Source: Natrinema longum (lineage in GTDB: Archaea; Halobacteriota; Halobacteria; Halobacteriales; Natrialbaceae). Taken from it: a stretch of DNA of 64,000 nucleotides. The translations under genes were made by a program, and so were the position numbers. Shown here in pieces: positions 34,193-43,129 of the stretch. Location of the stretch: contig NZ_CP071463.1 in assembly GCF_017352095.1 (NCBI RefSeq), forward strand, positions 62,001 to 126,000, in the 5' to 3' direction. The notes beneath the pieces are model-generated. The model was given only the letters and a program-made list of their open reading frames with translations. It was not told the origin of the DNA and did not search any database. The first letter of the stretch is position 1. Each line of letters starts with the position of its first letter.

Positions 34193-34224
34193 CGGTGCAA
34201 CCGTAGGTCGTCGCGGTTGCACCG
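34193..34224 (+). terminator. Hairpin between convergent BCCT and menE genes
   Basis: A perfect inverted repeat, CGGTGCAACCG (34193-34203) and CGGTTGCACCG (34214-34224) with a 10-nt loop, lies 23 bp after the BCCT stop and 42 bp before the menE stop. Convergent placement suggests a bidirectional 3'-end structure. There is no T-run on either side, so it is not a classical archaeal terminator. Confidence 0.45.
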
Positions 34225-34266
34225 AAAACGACTTACAACAGCCCGTATGACCGCCGAGCCGGTTTC

Positions 34267-35826
34267 TTAGCCGCTGACGTCCGTTCCGTCAGCGCGCAGG
34301 CGCTCGCGGACCGCCTCGCGGTCGACGGTGCCCGAGGCGGTCCGTGGGAGCGTGTCGGCGACCCCGATCGTCTTCGGCCGCTTGAAGCCCGCGAGGCGCT
34401 CGTCGCAGTGGGCGAGCAGGGACGCCGGCTCGAGCGAACCCGCCGCCCCCGCCTCGGGAACGACGAGCGCCGCGACGCGTTCGCCCCACTCCGGATCGGA
34501 GAGGCCGACGACCGCGGCGTCGTCGACGGCCGGATGGACCCGCAGCGCCGCGACGACCTCGCCGGGATCGACGTTCTCCCCGCCGGTGACGATGCGGTCG
34601 CTGCGGCGGTTGAGAACCCACAACCGGCCGCCCTCGTCGCGGTAGCCGACGTCGCCGGTGTGGAGACCGTGGTCGCCGAAGGCCGCGTCGGTCCGATCGC
34701 CGTCGAGATAGCCCGGCGTCACCGTCGGCCCCGAGACGACGAGTTCGCCCTGTTCGCCCGGCCCGAGAACCGTTCCCTCCTCGTCGACGACGGTCACGTC
34801 GGTCCCGGAGAGCGGCCGGCCGACGGTCCCCTCGTGGGTCGCGGTTTCGGCCGGCGTCGCCGTCGCGATCTGGGAGGCGGTCTCGGTCATGCCGTAGGTC
34901 GGGTGGGCTGGCACGCCCCGCTCCCGACAGCGTTCGAGCAGCTCCCGCGAGGCCGGCGCACCGCCCAACAGGACGAACCGCAGCGTGTCGGGCGGGGTCC
35001 AGCCGGCCTCAAGCAGACGCTTGCACATCGTCGGCACGAGCGAGACGCCCGTGATTCCGTACTCCTCGATGACGCGAGCGGTTTCGCGGGGATCGAACGC
35101 GGGCTGGATCACGGCGGTCGTCCCGTAGAGCGTCGATCGGACGATCGGGGCCAGGCCGCCCATGTGGTACATCGGTAGACAGCAGAGCCACCGATCGTCC
35201 GGCAGGACGCCCAGTCGGAACGCCGAAGCGGTCGCGCTGGCGACGAGGTTGCCGACCGTCAGGCGGACGGCTTTCGGCTCGCCCGAGGTTCCGGACGTGA
35301 ACATGAGCAGGTGGGTACGATCGCGCTCGAGCGTCGTCGGGATCGAACCACCCCCGGTACCCGATCGGTCCGGCTGGTTCGCTTCGCCGACCGGCCGAAC
35401 GGAGCGGACGGAATCGTGCTCGGGCTCGTCGACGGAGACGACCGGACAGTCCGCGATCTCGAGCGCGAGCCCTTCCGTCTCCGACTCGCAGACGACCGCA
35501 TCGAGGGCGAGTCGGCCCGCCTTCGCCTCGAGTTCGGCGGCCGTTTCGCGGACGTTCAGCGGGGCGATCGTGACGCCGCGACGCATCGCCGCGAAGTACA
35601 CCTCGGCGAACGCGACGCGGGTCCCCATGAGGACCCCGAGGCGATCGTCCGGACCGGAGACGACGGGTTCGAGCCGCTCCGTGACCGAATCAACCCGGAG
35701 ATCGAACTCCTCGTAGGTCCACTCCTCGCCCTCGTCGGCGTCGACGAGTGCCGTCGCGTCCGGAGTCGCCGAGACGCGATGCGACAAGAGGTCACGCGTC
35801 GGCCAGTCGACCTGCTCGTCTCTCAT
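34267..35826 (-). CDS. menE: 2-succinylbenzoate--CoA ligase
   Basis: AMP-forming ligase of 519 residues that activates o-succinylbenzoate with CoA in menaquinone synthesis. The ANL-family motifs are LMFTSGTSGEPKAVRL (P-loop), YGMTETASQ (A5), the TGDVGYRDEGGRLWVLNRRSD hinge region and the catalytic lysine in TASGTVDREAV/FKRPKTI. Start: the ATG at 35826 overlaps the menC stop by ATGA. A GTG four codons upstream is possible. Last gene of the menA-menC-menE overlap chain, which reads leftwards. Confidence 0.93.
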   Translation of the reverse strand: MRDEQVDWPTRDLLSHRVSATPDATALVDADEGEEWTYEEFDLRVDSVTERLEPVVSGPDDRLGVLMGTRVAFAEVYFAAMRRGVTIAPLNVRETAAELEAKAGRLALDAVVCESETEGLALEIADCPVVSVDEPEHDSVRSVRPVGEANQPDRSGTGGGSIPTTLERDRTHLLMFTSGTSGEPKAVRLTVGNLVASATASAFRLGVLPDDRWLCCLPMYHMGGLAPIVRSTLYGTTAVIQPAFDPRETARVIEEYGITGVSLVPTMCKRLLEAGWTPPDTLRFVLLGGAPASRELLERCRERGVPAHPTYGMTETASQIATATPAETATHEGTVGRPLSGTDVTVVDEEGTVLGPGEQGELVVSGPTVTPGYLDGDRTDAAFGDHGLHTGDVGYRDEGGRLWVLNRRSDRIVTGGENVDPGEVVAALRVHPAVDDAAVVGLSDPEWGERVAALVVPEAGAAGSLEPASLLAHCDERLAGFKRPKTIGVADTLPRTASGTVDREAVRERLRADGTDVSG

Positions 35827-36908
35827 CGGCCACCCCACACGTCCGAGACCCCGAGCCCCTTCGCCTGCGGAACGACCGCCGACCCCTTCTCGAGCAAGAC
35901 GGGATCCCGTCCCAGGTCGGTCGCGAGCAGGTCGCCGGTCGCGAGCCCGCAGGCCGGGACGTTGGAGATCGTCGCCGCGAGGTGGACCGCCCCCGTCCGC
36001 GCGACGACCCCGTCGATCGTCGTCGTCACCAGCGGCGTGATATCGAGTTCGCTCACCCAGGCTGCGACCTTGCGGGCGACGTCGACCCCGCCAAGCGCCA
36101 TCGGTTTCAGAACCACGATGTCCGCCGCGTCGGCATCACAGATCGCGTCGACGCCGTGCTCGAGGAGTCCCTCGTCGAGCGCGATCGAGACCGCACCGCT
36201 CCGGACTCGGAGGTCGGCGTGTCCCTGCAACGCCCCCGCTGGAAGGGGCTGCTCGAGGGTCGAAACGCCAAGCTCCGCGAAGGACTCGAGTGCGGACGCG
36301 GCCTCCTCGTAGGTCCAGGCCTCGTTGGCGTCGGCTCGCAGTTCGACGGTCGAGCCGACGGCGTCGCGGACGCGACGAACGCGCTCGACGTCTTCTTCGA
36401 CGCTCCGAACGCCGACCTTTAGCTTGCAGCACTCGAACCCGCGGTCGACGGCGCGGCGCGCTTGCGCGGCTGTTTCGGCCGGCGACCCGTCGCCGATCGT
36501 CGCGTTGACTGGGACCCGACCGACCAGCTCTCCCCGGCCGAGGTACCGATACAGCGGCATCGACTGTCGGGTCGCCTGGAGATCCGCCAGCGCAAGCGCC
36601 AGCGCGTGTCGCGCCGCGACCTGCCGATCGACCGCCGCGAGCGCCTCGCTCGGGCCGCCGGTCCGAATCGCGTCACGGGCGCGCTCGAGGGCCCGTTCGC
36701 AGTCCTCGCGGGACTCCGTCCAGCCGGGCAGCGGCGTCGCTTCGCCGTAGCCGACGGCCGGCTCGTCGCCGGGGTCGGCCCCCTCCGCGACTACCCGAAC
36801 GAGAAACCCGTCCCGGGATTCGATCGTCCCGTCGCCCGTCTCCAGGGGCTCGGCGAGCGAGAGGGAAAACGGCCGATACTCGAGCACGAGGGCGTCCGCC
36901 GAACTCAT
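35823..36908 (-). CDS. menC: o-Succinylbenzoate synthase
   Basis: Enolase-superfamily dehydratase of 361 residues that makes o-succinylbenzoate from SHCHC. The active-site set is in order: KxK in CCKLKVGV, metal-ligand Asp in RADANEAW, Glu in STLEQPLP, Asp in IALDEGL, and the second-side Lys in VVLKPMALGG. Start: the ATG at 36908 (MSSADALVLEYRPFSLSL) overlaps the menA stop by ATGA. The frame extends far upstream but that peptide is Arg-rich antisense-type sequence of menA. Confidence 0.93.
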   Translation of the reverse strand: MSSADALVLEYRPFSLSLAEPLETGDGTIESRDGFLVRVVAEGADPGDEPAVGYGEATPLPGWTESREDCERALERARDAIRTGGPSEALAAVDRQVAARHALALALADLQATRQSMPLYRYLGRGELVGRVPVNATIGDGSPAETAAQARRAVDRGFECCKLKVGVRSVEEDVERVRRVRDAVGSTVELRADANEAWTYEEAASALESFAELGVSTLEQPLPAGALQGHADLRVRSGAVSIALDEGLLEHGVDAICDADAADIVVLKPMALGGVDVARKVAAWVSELDITPLVTTTIDGVVARTGAVHLAATISNVPACGLATGDLLATDLGRDPVLLEKGSAVVPQAKGLGVSDVWGGR

Positions 36909-37849
36909 ACGACCACCAGTCCGCCGGCGAAACAGACCGCGTACATCGCGAGCAGTTTGCCGGTTCGCTCGAGTGCGGGGTTGAGGGCCTCGCCGTCCGT
37001 TCGCGTACAGACCGTCCGGGCGACCATCGCCGCGTACGGCAGGGTCACGAGCGGGAGCAACACGCCGGGACCGAACTCCGCCGCGAGCCAGAACCAGAGC
37101 GGAACGACGTAGGCGAGCGCGAGCACGGCGACGTACTCGAGGCGACTCCACCGGTAGCCGAGCCGAACCGCGAGCGTTCGCTTGCCGGTCTCGGCGTCGG
37201 TCTCCCTGTCGCGGATATTGTTCACGACGAGGATCGCCGTCGAGAGCCCGGCGATGGGCAGGCTCGCCGCGACGGCTTCGCGGGTGACCGTTCCGTCGGG
37301 AATCGTCGTCGTCAGCGGCTCGGCCAGGACGGCGACGGCTTGCACGTAGTAGGTCCCCGTCACTGCGACGAAGCCGAAGAAGACGAACACGAAGAGGTCG
37401 CCCAGCCCGTGGTATCCCAGCGGGTAGGGGCCGCCGGTGTAGGCCCACCCACAGAAGACGCTCACGAGCCCGATCACGAGGATCGGAAGCCCGCCGACGT
37501 AGACGAGATAGGTGCCGGTGAGGATCGCCAGGCCGAAGGTCACGACCGTCGCGAGCTTGACCTGGTCGGGCGAGATGAGCCCCGACTGGGTGACCCGGGT
37601 AAAGCCCTCGCGGTCCTCGGTGTCGGCACCCTTGATCGCGTCGTAGTAGTCGTTCGCGAAGTTCGTTCCGATCTGGATCAGTGCTGCCCCGACGAACGCC
37701 AGTATCGCCGGTAGCGGCGCGAACACGCCCTCGTGGACTGCGAGTCCCACCCCCACGATGATCGGTGCCGCAGCCGCGGGCAAGGTCTGGGGGCGGGCCG
37801 CCATCAGCCACGCCTTCGTCCGTGAGATGTCGACCTCAGCCGAACTCAT
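36905..37849 (-). CDS. menA: 1,4-Dihydroxy-2-naphthoate polyprenyltransferase
   Basis: UbiA-family membrane prenyltransferase of 314 residues that attaches the polyprenyl chain to DHNA. The first Asp-rich motif is NFANDYYDAIKGAD, the second is NIRDRETDAETGKRTLAVRLG, and about eight or nine helices are predicted. The N-terminal AARPQTLPAAAAPIIVG is characteristic of MenA. It overlaps menC by ATGA and is the first gene of the A-C-E chain. A lipoprotein gene lies 63 bp upstream on the same strand. Confidence 0.95.
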   Translation of the reverse strand: MSSAEVDISRTKAWLMAARPQTLPAAAAPIIVGVGLAVHEGVFAPLPAILAFVGAALIQIGTNFANDYYDAIKGADTEDREGFTRVTQSGLISPDQVKLATVVTFGLAILTGTYLVYVGGLPILVIGLVSVFCGWAYTGGPYPLGYHGLGDLFVFVFFGFVAVTGTYYVQAVAVLAEPLTTTIPDGTVTREAVAASLPIAGLSTAILVVNNIRDRETDAETGKRTLAVRLGYRWSRLEYVAVLALAYVVPLWFWLAAEFGPGVLLPLVTLPYAAMVARTVCTRTDGEALNPALERTGKLLAMYAVCFAGGLVVV

Positions 37850-37912
37850 TGGTCGAGTATCCCACTCGAGAGAGTGTCAACGTTGGCATTGCGAGTCGGG
37901 AATCGGCCAGGC

Positions 37913-39118
37913 TCACGCCGGCGGGACGACCACGTCGAGCGGTTCCATCTCGAAAAACGCCGTCTCGTAGCCCTGATGGCGTGTCGCTTGCGGTGGTGAG
38001 TCGACGAAGATCGTCACCGAATCCCCCTGCCGTCCGGATGCGAGCGACGCCCCGTAATGCAGCCCGTACTCGGCGTCGAGCGTTTCGGGTAGCTCGAGGG
38101 AGTCGACGACCGGGTCGCCGTCGCGCTCGACGACGGCCCGCAGGGACATGGTCGGCAGCGGAACGCGGTTGTACGGTGTCCGCGGCGAGACGAGCAGGTA
38201 TCGGTCGTCGCCGTCGGCCAGCCGGGAACCCGGCTCGAGGAGCGTGACGACGAACGCCGCGTCGCCGCTTCTGGGAGGCTCGTCGGTGGCCGGATCCGCG
38301 TTCGGATCGACCAGACGGGTCCCGGGGTACTCGTCGGCCGGCGGGAGCGCGGAGTACGGGATCTCGGCGGGCATAGCGGTCTCGCCGTCACCGTCAGTCA
38401 TCGGCTCGAGGGCACCCCGGTCGCCCCAGCGTTCCCGCTCGAGGAGTTCGAACCCGTCGACGACGTCCTCGCGGAACGCCTGATCGTACGTGAATTCGAA
38501 CGTCGCAGTTCCACCGTCGGTGAACCGTCCCGCGAGCGTGCCGGTTCGTCGCGTCGGAAGTGGGGGGAGTTCGACGCTGACAGTGTGGGTGCCGTCCTCC
38601 CGCAGGGAGAGGTTGTCGCCGAAATGAACCCCCATCTCCTGTGAGAGCATGGGCCACAGCCGCCGCGACGCGATCTCGTCGCCGTCGTGCGTAATCGTCA
38701 CCCTCGGCTCGGCGTCGCCGGGGAGGACGACTCCCGTCTCCGGATCCCAGCAGACGAGCATGAGATGGATCCCCCGGTCATCCGCCGGTTCGACGAGTTC
38801 GCGGTCCGTCCCTGTAACGACCCAGAACGGGTGGGGGTACGTGAGCATCGGTGCGACCATGGAGTCGCCGGCCGCGATCGGCTCGAGCACCCGCATCGAC
38901 TTCCGGTGACCCGGGAGGTAGACCGCGTCCGGCGGATCCTCGAGCATCGGGATCGGTACACTGCCCGCGCTTTCATCGCCGGTACCGGGCACCTCGTTCC
39001 CGCGGCCGTCGGTACGTTCGTCGGTCCCGTCAGTGCCGGTGCCCGGGGCGGAACACCCCGCGAGGGCGAGGGCGACCGGAAGGGCAGCCGTTCGTTGGAG
39101 GATGGATCGTCGGTTCAT
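37913..39118 (-). CDS. Tat lipoprotein with two P19-like (iron/copper transport) domains
   Basis: A 401-residue exported protein. The signal is MNRRSILQRTAALPVALALAGC with lipobox Cys22, followed by a Gly/Thr/Asp linker. Two similar domains follow. The first ends QEMGVHFGDNLSLREDGTHTVSVELPP. The second ends YGLHYGASLASGRQGDSVTIFVDSPP. Both resemble the Hx/YGxxxxLxxxGxYxVxVxxPP ending of P19/Tp34 periplasmic metal-binding proteins. A divalent-metal transport function is inferred from this motif only. It lies between menA and menB on the same strand. Confidence 0.7.
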   Translation of the reverse strand: MNRRSILQRTAALPVALALAGCSAPGTGTDGTDERTDGRGNEVPGTGDESAGSVPIPMLEDPPDAVYLPGHRKSMRVLEPIAAGDSMVAPMLTYPHPFWVVTGTDRELVEPADDRGIHLMLVCWDPETGVVLPGDAEPRVTITHDGDEIASRRLWPMLSQEMGVHFGDNLSLREDGTHTVSVELPPLPTRRTGTLAGRFTDGGTATFEFTYDQAFREDVVDGFELLERERWGDRGALEPMTDGDGETAMPAEIPYSALPPADEYPGTRLVDPNADPATDEPPRSGDAAFVVTLLEPGSRLADGDDRYLLVSPRTPYNRVPLPTMSLRAVVERDGDPVVDSLELPETLDAEYGLHYGASLASGRQGDSVTIFVDSPPQATRHQGYETAFFEMEPLDVVVPPA

Positions 39119-39160
39119 GTCGGCTGTGTCCTCGAGCAGTATCGCAGTTCGTCGACGGAT

Positions 39161-40051
39161 TCAGTAGTGCCACGGGAAGTCGTCGAAGTCGGGGTCGCGA
39201 CCCTCGACGAAGGCGTCCCGTCCTTCCGCCGCTTCGTCGGTCATGTAACCAAGCCGCGTCGCCTCGCCGGCGAAGACCTGCTGGCCGACCATCCCGTCGT
39301 CGGTCATGTTGAAGGCGTACTTGAGCATCCGCATCGCCGTCGGGCTCTTCGCGTTGATACGCTCACCCCACTCGAGGGCGGTCTCCTCTAACTCCTCGTG
39401 TGGGACGGCCTCGTTGACCATTCCCATATCGGCGGCCTCCGCGGCGTCGTAGGTCTTGCCGAGGAAGAACACCTCGCGGGCCTTCTTCTGGCCGATCTGT
39501 TTCGCGAGGTACGCCGAGCCGAAGCCGGCGTCGTAGCTGGCCACGTCGGGATCGGTCTGGAGGAACTTCGCGTGCTCCTCGCTCGCGAGGGTCAGGTCAC
39601 AGACGACGTGCAGCGAGTGGCCCCCGCCGACGGCCCAGCCCGGCACCACCGCGACGACCACCTTCGGGATGTGCCGAATGAGCCGCTGGACCTCGAGGAT
39701 GTGGAGCCGTCCCTGTTCGGACGCTCGTTCCTCGTCGCCTTCGTACTGGTAACCGTCCTCGCCCCGGATCGTCTGATCGCCGCCGGAACAGAAGGCCCAG
39801 CCGCCGTCCTTCGAGGACGGGCCGTTCCCGGTCAGCAGGATACAGCCCACGTCGGTCTGGCGCTTGGCGTGGTCGAGCGCGTCGTAGAGTTCGTCGACGG
39901 TGCCCGGCCGGAATGCGTTGCGCACGTCGGGCCGGTCGAACGCGATCCGGACCGTTCCGGAGTCGACCGCGCGGTGATAGGTGATATCCCTGAACTCGTC
40001 GTTCAATTCCGCAGGCTCCCACTGCTCGGGGTCGAAGAGTTCCGAAACCAT
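39161..40051 (-). CDS. menB: 1,4-Dihydroxy-2-naphthoyl-CoA synthase
   Basis: Crotonase-family ring-closing enzyme of menaquinone synthesis, 296 residues. Diagnostic motifs are SGGDQTIRG (oxyanion/bicarbonate-side loop), PGWAVGGGHSLHVVCDLTLASE and the DAGFGSAYLAKQIG loop with the Asp characteristic of MenB. The ATG at 40051 is used since the 53 residues encoded upstream are not family-like. The C-terminal DFDDFPWHY also matches MenB. The spacer 40052-40252 separates it from the divergent J-domain gene. Confidence 0.95.
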   Translation of the reverse strand: MVSELFDPEQWEPAELNDEFRDITYHRAVDSGTVRIAFDRPDVRNAFRPGTVDELYDALDHAKRQTDVGCILLTGNGPSSKDGGWAFCSGGDQTIRGEDGYQYEGDEERASEQGRLHILEVQRLIRHIPKVVVAVVPGWAVGGGHSLHVVCDLTLASEEHAKFLQTDPDVASYDAGFGSAYLAKQIGQKKAREVFFLGKTYDAAEAADMGMVNEAVPHEELEETALEWGERINAKSPTAMRMLKYAFNMTDDGMVGQQVFAGEATRLGYMTDEAAEGRDAFVEGRDPDFDDFPWHY

Positions 40052-40252
40052 TTGCTCGACGTTGGTGTGCCGACCATGAAATAGGTTCGCGTCGCGGTTC
40101 GACCGATTTCGTATCGCACTATAGAATTCATCTGTAGGGTCTGAACCGCCAAGCAACGACGACACACGACTCGAACGTCGTCCTGTCTCCATCGGTGACA
40201 GTCTTCTCACCCGATTGATTTTTCACCCGGTCGTTCGACATCCGCGTAGGGA

Positions 40253-41302
40253 ATGGGCGAGACGTACTACGACGTCCTCGAGGTCGATCCGGACGCGACC
40301 CAGGACGAAATCGAGTCGGCCTATCGCGACCGCGTCCTCGAGACGCATCCGGACCACTCCGACGACCCCGACGCGGCCGAGCAGTTCCAGCGTGTCACGA
40401 CCGCGAAGTCCGTCCTCACCGACGGAACGGAACGCGCACGCTACGACCGCCTCGGCCACGAGACGTACGTCGGACTCGCCCAGGAGACGCGCGACTCGAG
40501 CGACGGAAGCGAGGAATCCGAGAGTCGAGAGTCGGACTCCGATCGAACCGACACCACGCAGCGGTCGACGGGGAGCAGGCGGACGGCCACCGGGAGAAAC
40601 GGACCGTCCGCCGGGCCGGGGCGGACCGCGACCGACGCGGGGACGACGTCGAACGGCAGGCAACGGCGCTCGACCAGCACGGACGCCGGGGCTGGCGGGG
40701 AAACGGGGACGACCGAGACCGCCGGCGGACGGACGGCGACGAACGAGGGAACCGAACGGGGGAGCCACCACGCTCGACAGCGATCCAAACGCCGCCGTCG
40801 ACGAGCGAAACGGCACGCGGCGACCGACGGCCCGTTCGTCGGCGACGACGGTAGCGACCTCGGAGCCCCCGGAACGGGAACGACCACGACGGTCGGCGAA
40901 TCGACCGACTCACAGGACGAGGAAGCCGAATACTCCGTCCACGACTGGAACGACGAGATCGATCTCGAGCGGAACGGACACCCGTTCGACCGGACGACGG
41001 TGGTCTCGGTGGGTGCCGTCGCCCTCCTCTATCCGCTGTTCGTCGCCGCGAGTCTGACGACGATGTTTTCGCTCCCGGTCAACGCGATCATCGCGGCGTG
41101 TACGCTCGCACTGGTGGGCTATCTGCTGACGATGCCCCGCGTCGCGATCCCGACCTTCGGAGTCTGGAGCGTCCTCTTTCCCGTCGGCATGCTCCAGACC
41201 GGACTGGCCGACCCGTTCACCCTGGTCGGCTTACTGACGCTCGCGTTCGCCTGGGTCCCGCTGGGCAACGCCGTCGCTCTCTGGTGGGTGCTCCGTCCCT
41301 GA
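40253..41302 (+). CDS. Membrane-anchored J-domain protein
   Basis: A 349-residue protein. Residues 1-65 are a J-domain (YYDVLEVDPDATQDEIESAYR, HPD at 32-34, RARYDRLGHE). Residues 70-225 are a low-complexity Ser/Thr/Arg/Gly linker, unusually basic at about 180-200 (QRSKRRRRRAKRH). Residues about 245-349 contain three or four hydrophobic helices. It would recruit DnaK/Hsp70 to the membrane. No dnaK gene is nearby. It is the only plus-strand gene within the men cluster, divergent from menB and convergent with menD. Confidence 0.85.
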   Translation: MGETYYDVLEVDPDATQDEIESAYRDRVLETHPDHSDDPDAAEQFQRVTTAKSVLTDGTERARYDRLGHETYVGLAQETRDSSDGSEESESRESDSDRTDTTQRSTGSRRTATGRNGPSAGPGRTATDAGTTSNGRQRRSTSTDAGAGGETGTTETAGGRTATNEGTERGSHHARQRSKRRRRRAKRHAATDGPFVGDDGSDLGAPGTGTTTTVGESTDSQDEEAEYSVHDWNDEIDLERNGHPFDRTTVVSVGAVALLYPLFVAASLTTMFSLPVNAIIAACTLALVGYLLTMPRVAIPTFGVWSVLFPVGMLQTGLADPFTLVGLLTLAFAWVPLGNAVALWWVLRP

Positions 41303-43129
41303 TCACTCGGGAGTCCCGTCGACGGCCGACCTGACGCGGTCGGCGAGTGTGTCCCGACGCCGGTGGCTCGCTTCGGAATCGAATTCGACCGCGAGGAGTT
41401 GCGTCCCCGACGCGTCGATCGATCGACGGTACGCGTCGTCGAACGCCGTGGGAGTCACGCGCTGGAACTCGAGTCCGTACAGGTCCGCGAGCGCGTCGAA
41501 CTCGAGGCCGTGGGGCGTCTTGAACTGCTCCGTGAACGGCGGGTCGAACGCCTCGATGGGGAGTTCGTGGAAGATGCCGCCGCCGTCGTTGTCCAGCAGC
41601 ACGATCGTAGCGTCGACGTCACAGCGATCCACCGCGAGCAGCCCGTTCGAATCGTGATAGAGGGCCAGGTCGCCGGTGACGAGTACCAGCGGTTCGTCGG
41701 TCGTGGTGCCAGCACCGAGTGCCGTACTCGTGATTCCGTCGATACCGCTTGCGCCGCGATTCGCGAGCACCGTCAGGTCGGCGGGTCGCGGTCGCGCGAA
41801 CCGGTCGGCGTCCCGAATCGGCATGCTGTTCGAGACGAACACCGTCGCCGGGTCCGGCGCGTTCGAGACGGCCGACGCGAGGATCGCTCCCTCGAAGGGG
41901 TCGGACTCGAGGACCGCTGGTTCCAGTGCCTCGTCGCGGACCGTCCAGTGGCGACGTTCGGCCGCGTCGAACCGGGCACGCCAGTCGTCGTCGGTCACGA
42001 CCCCCTCGTTCAGCCCGCTATCGGTCGTCGCCAGCGCCTCGAGCAGGCCGTCGACGACGGCCGCGGGCTCGGCGGCGAGCAGGTCGGTGGCGGTGAACGT
42101 CGCCTCGCGCCACGCGCCTGCGGGATCGACGAGGAACTGCCGGGCATCGGCGTCCCGAAGCCAGTGACGAAGCGGTTTCGACGTCGGGGACGCGCCGAAC
42201 CTGAGAACGACATCGGGGGGTGGTAGCTCTCCGACGTAGGTGTCGTACCCGCCGTAGATCGTCCGCGGTCGCCCAGCCACGTCGTCGCTCTCGGGGCGAA
42301 CGTGCGGGCCGAATCGCAGTCCCGAAAGCGGGTCCGCGAGGATCGGCGCGCCGAGGCGGTCCGCGAGTTCGGTGACGGCCGCAGGCTCGAGTGTGGAAAG
42401 CGCCGTCGGATCGGCGGGACCCGCGACGACGAGCGGTCGGTCGGCGGTTTCGAGCGCTTGCAGAAGCGCTCCGTGCTCCTCGGCCGCGAGCGTTCCCGTC
42501 CCGCGAGTCGTTTCGACGAAGGGGCCGTCACGACCCTTCGCGGCCGTCGTCTCGGCGAACGCGTCGGGCACGTCGCCGGGCACCGCGGTCGGCTCGAGTG
42601 GCTTGCGAAACGGACAGTTACAGTGGACTGGCCCGGGCGGGTCGCCGGTCGTTTCGGAGAGCGCCCGCGCGGCGGTCGTCCGGAGCCGCCGCACTTTCCG
42701 CTCGTCGGGCTCGGGTTCGGGCAGTTCCGTGTACCACCGGACCGCGTCGCCGTAGAGTTTGACCTGATCGACGGTCTGGTTCGCGCCGCTGTCTCTGAGT
42801 TCGGGCGGTCGGTCGGCCGTGAGCACGAGCAGGGGGACGCGGGCCTGATCGGCCTCCATCACGGCGGGATGGAAGTTGGCCGCCGCCGTCCCGGAGGTAC
42901 AGACCACTGCCGTCGGCTCGCCGGTGCGACGGGCACGACCGAGCGCGAAGTACGCCGCCGAGCGCTCGTCGAGGTGCGAATAGACGTCGATAGTCGGGTG
43001 TTCGGCGAACGCGACTGTCAGCGGCGTCGAGCGGCTGCCCGGCGCGAGACAGACGGCCTCGAGTCCCTGCTTTGCCAGTTCGTCGACGAGGACGCGACCC
43101 CACAGCGTCGCGCGGTTTGGTGCCGTCAT
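41303..43129 (-). CDS. menD: SEPHCHC synthase (menaquinone biosynthesis)
   Basis: ThDP-dependent enzyme of 608 residues that adds succinic semialdehyde to isochorismate. The N-terminal PYR domain has CLAPGSRSTPLTVAFAEHP and the family Glu region. The C-terminal PP domain carries the ThDP/Mg2+ motif GDLALYHDSNGLLA...LLDNDGGGIFHELP. It overlaps menF by ATGA (43126-43129), so menF and menD form one transcript read leftwards. Convergent with the J-domain gene with no gap between stops. Confidence 0.95.
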   Translation of the reverse strand: MTAPNRATLWGRVLVDELAKQGLEAVCLAPGSRSTPLTVAFAEHPTIDVYSHLDERSAAYFALGRARRTGEPTAVVCTSGTAAANFHPAVMEADQARVPLLVLTADRPPELRDSGANQTVDQVKLYGDAVRWYTELPEPEPDERKVRRLRTTAARALSETTGDPPGPVHCNCPFRKPLEPTAVPGDVPDAFAETTAAKGRDGPFVETTRGTGTLAAEEHGALLQALETADRPLVVAGPADPTALSTLEPAAVTELADRLGAPILADPLSGLRFGPHVRPESDDVAGRPRTIYGGYDTYVGELPPPDVVLRFGASPTSKPLRHWLRDADARQFLVDPAGAWREATFTATDLLAAEPAAVVDGLLEALATTDSGLNEGVVTDDDWRARFDAAERRHWTVRDEALEPAVLESDPFEGAILASAVSNAPDPATVFVSNSMPIRDADRFARPRPADLTVLANRGASGIDGITSTALGAGTTTDEPLVLVTGDLALYHDSNGLLAVDRCDVDATIVLLDNDGGGIFHELPIEAFDPPFTEQFKTPHGLEFDALADLYGLEFQRVTPTAFDDAYRRSIDASGTQLLAVEFDSEASHRRRDTLADRVRSAVDGTPE

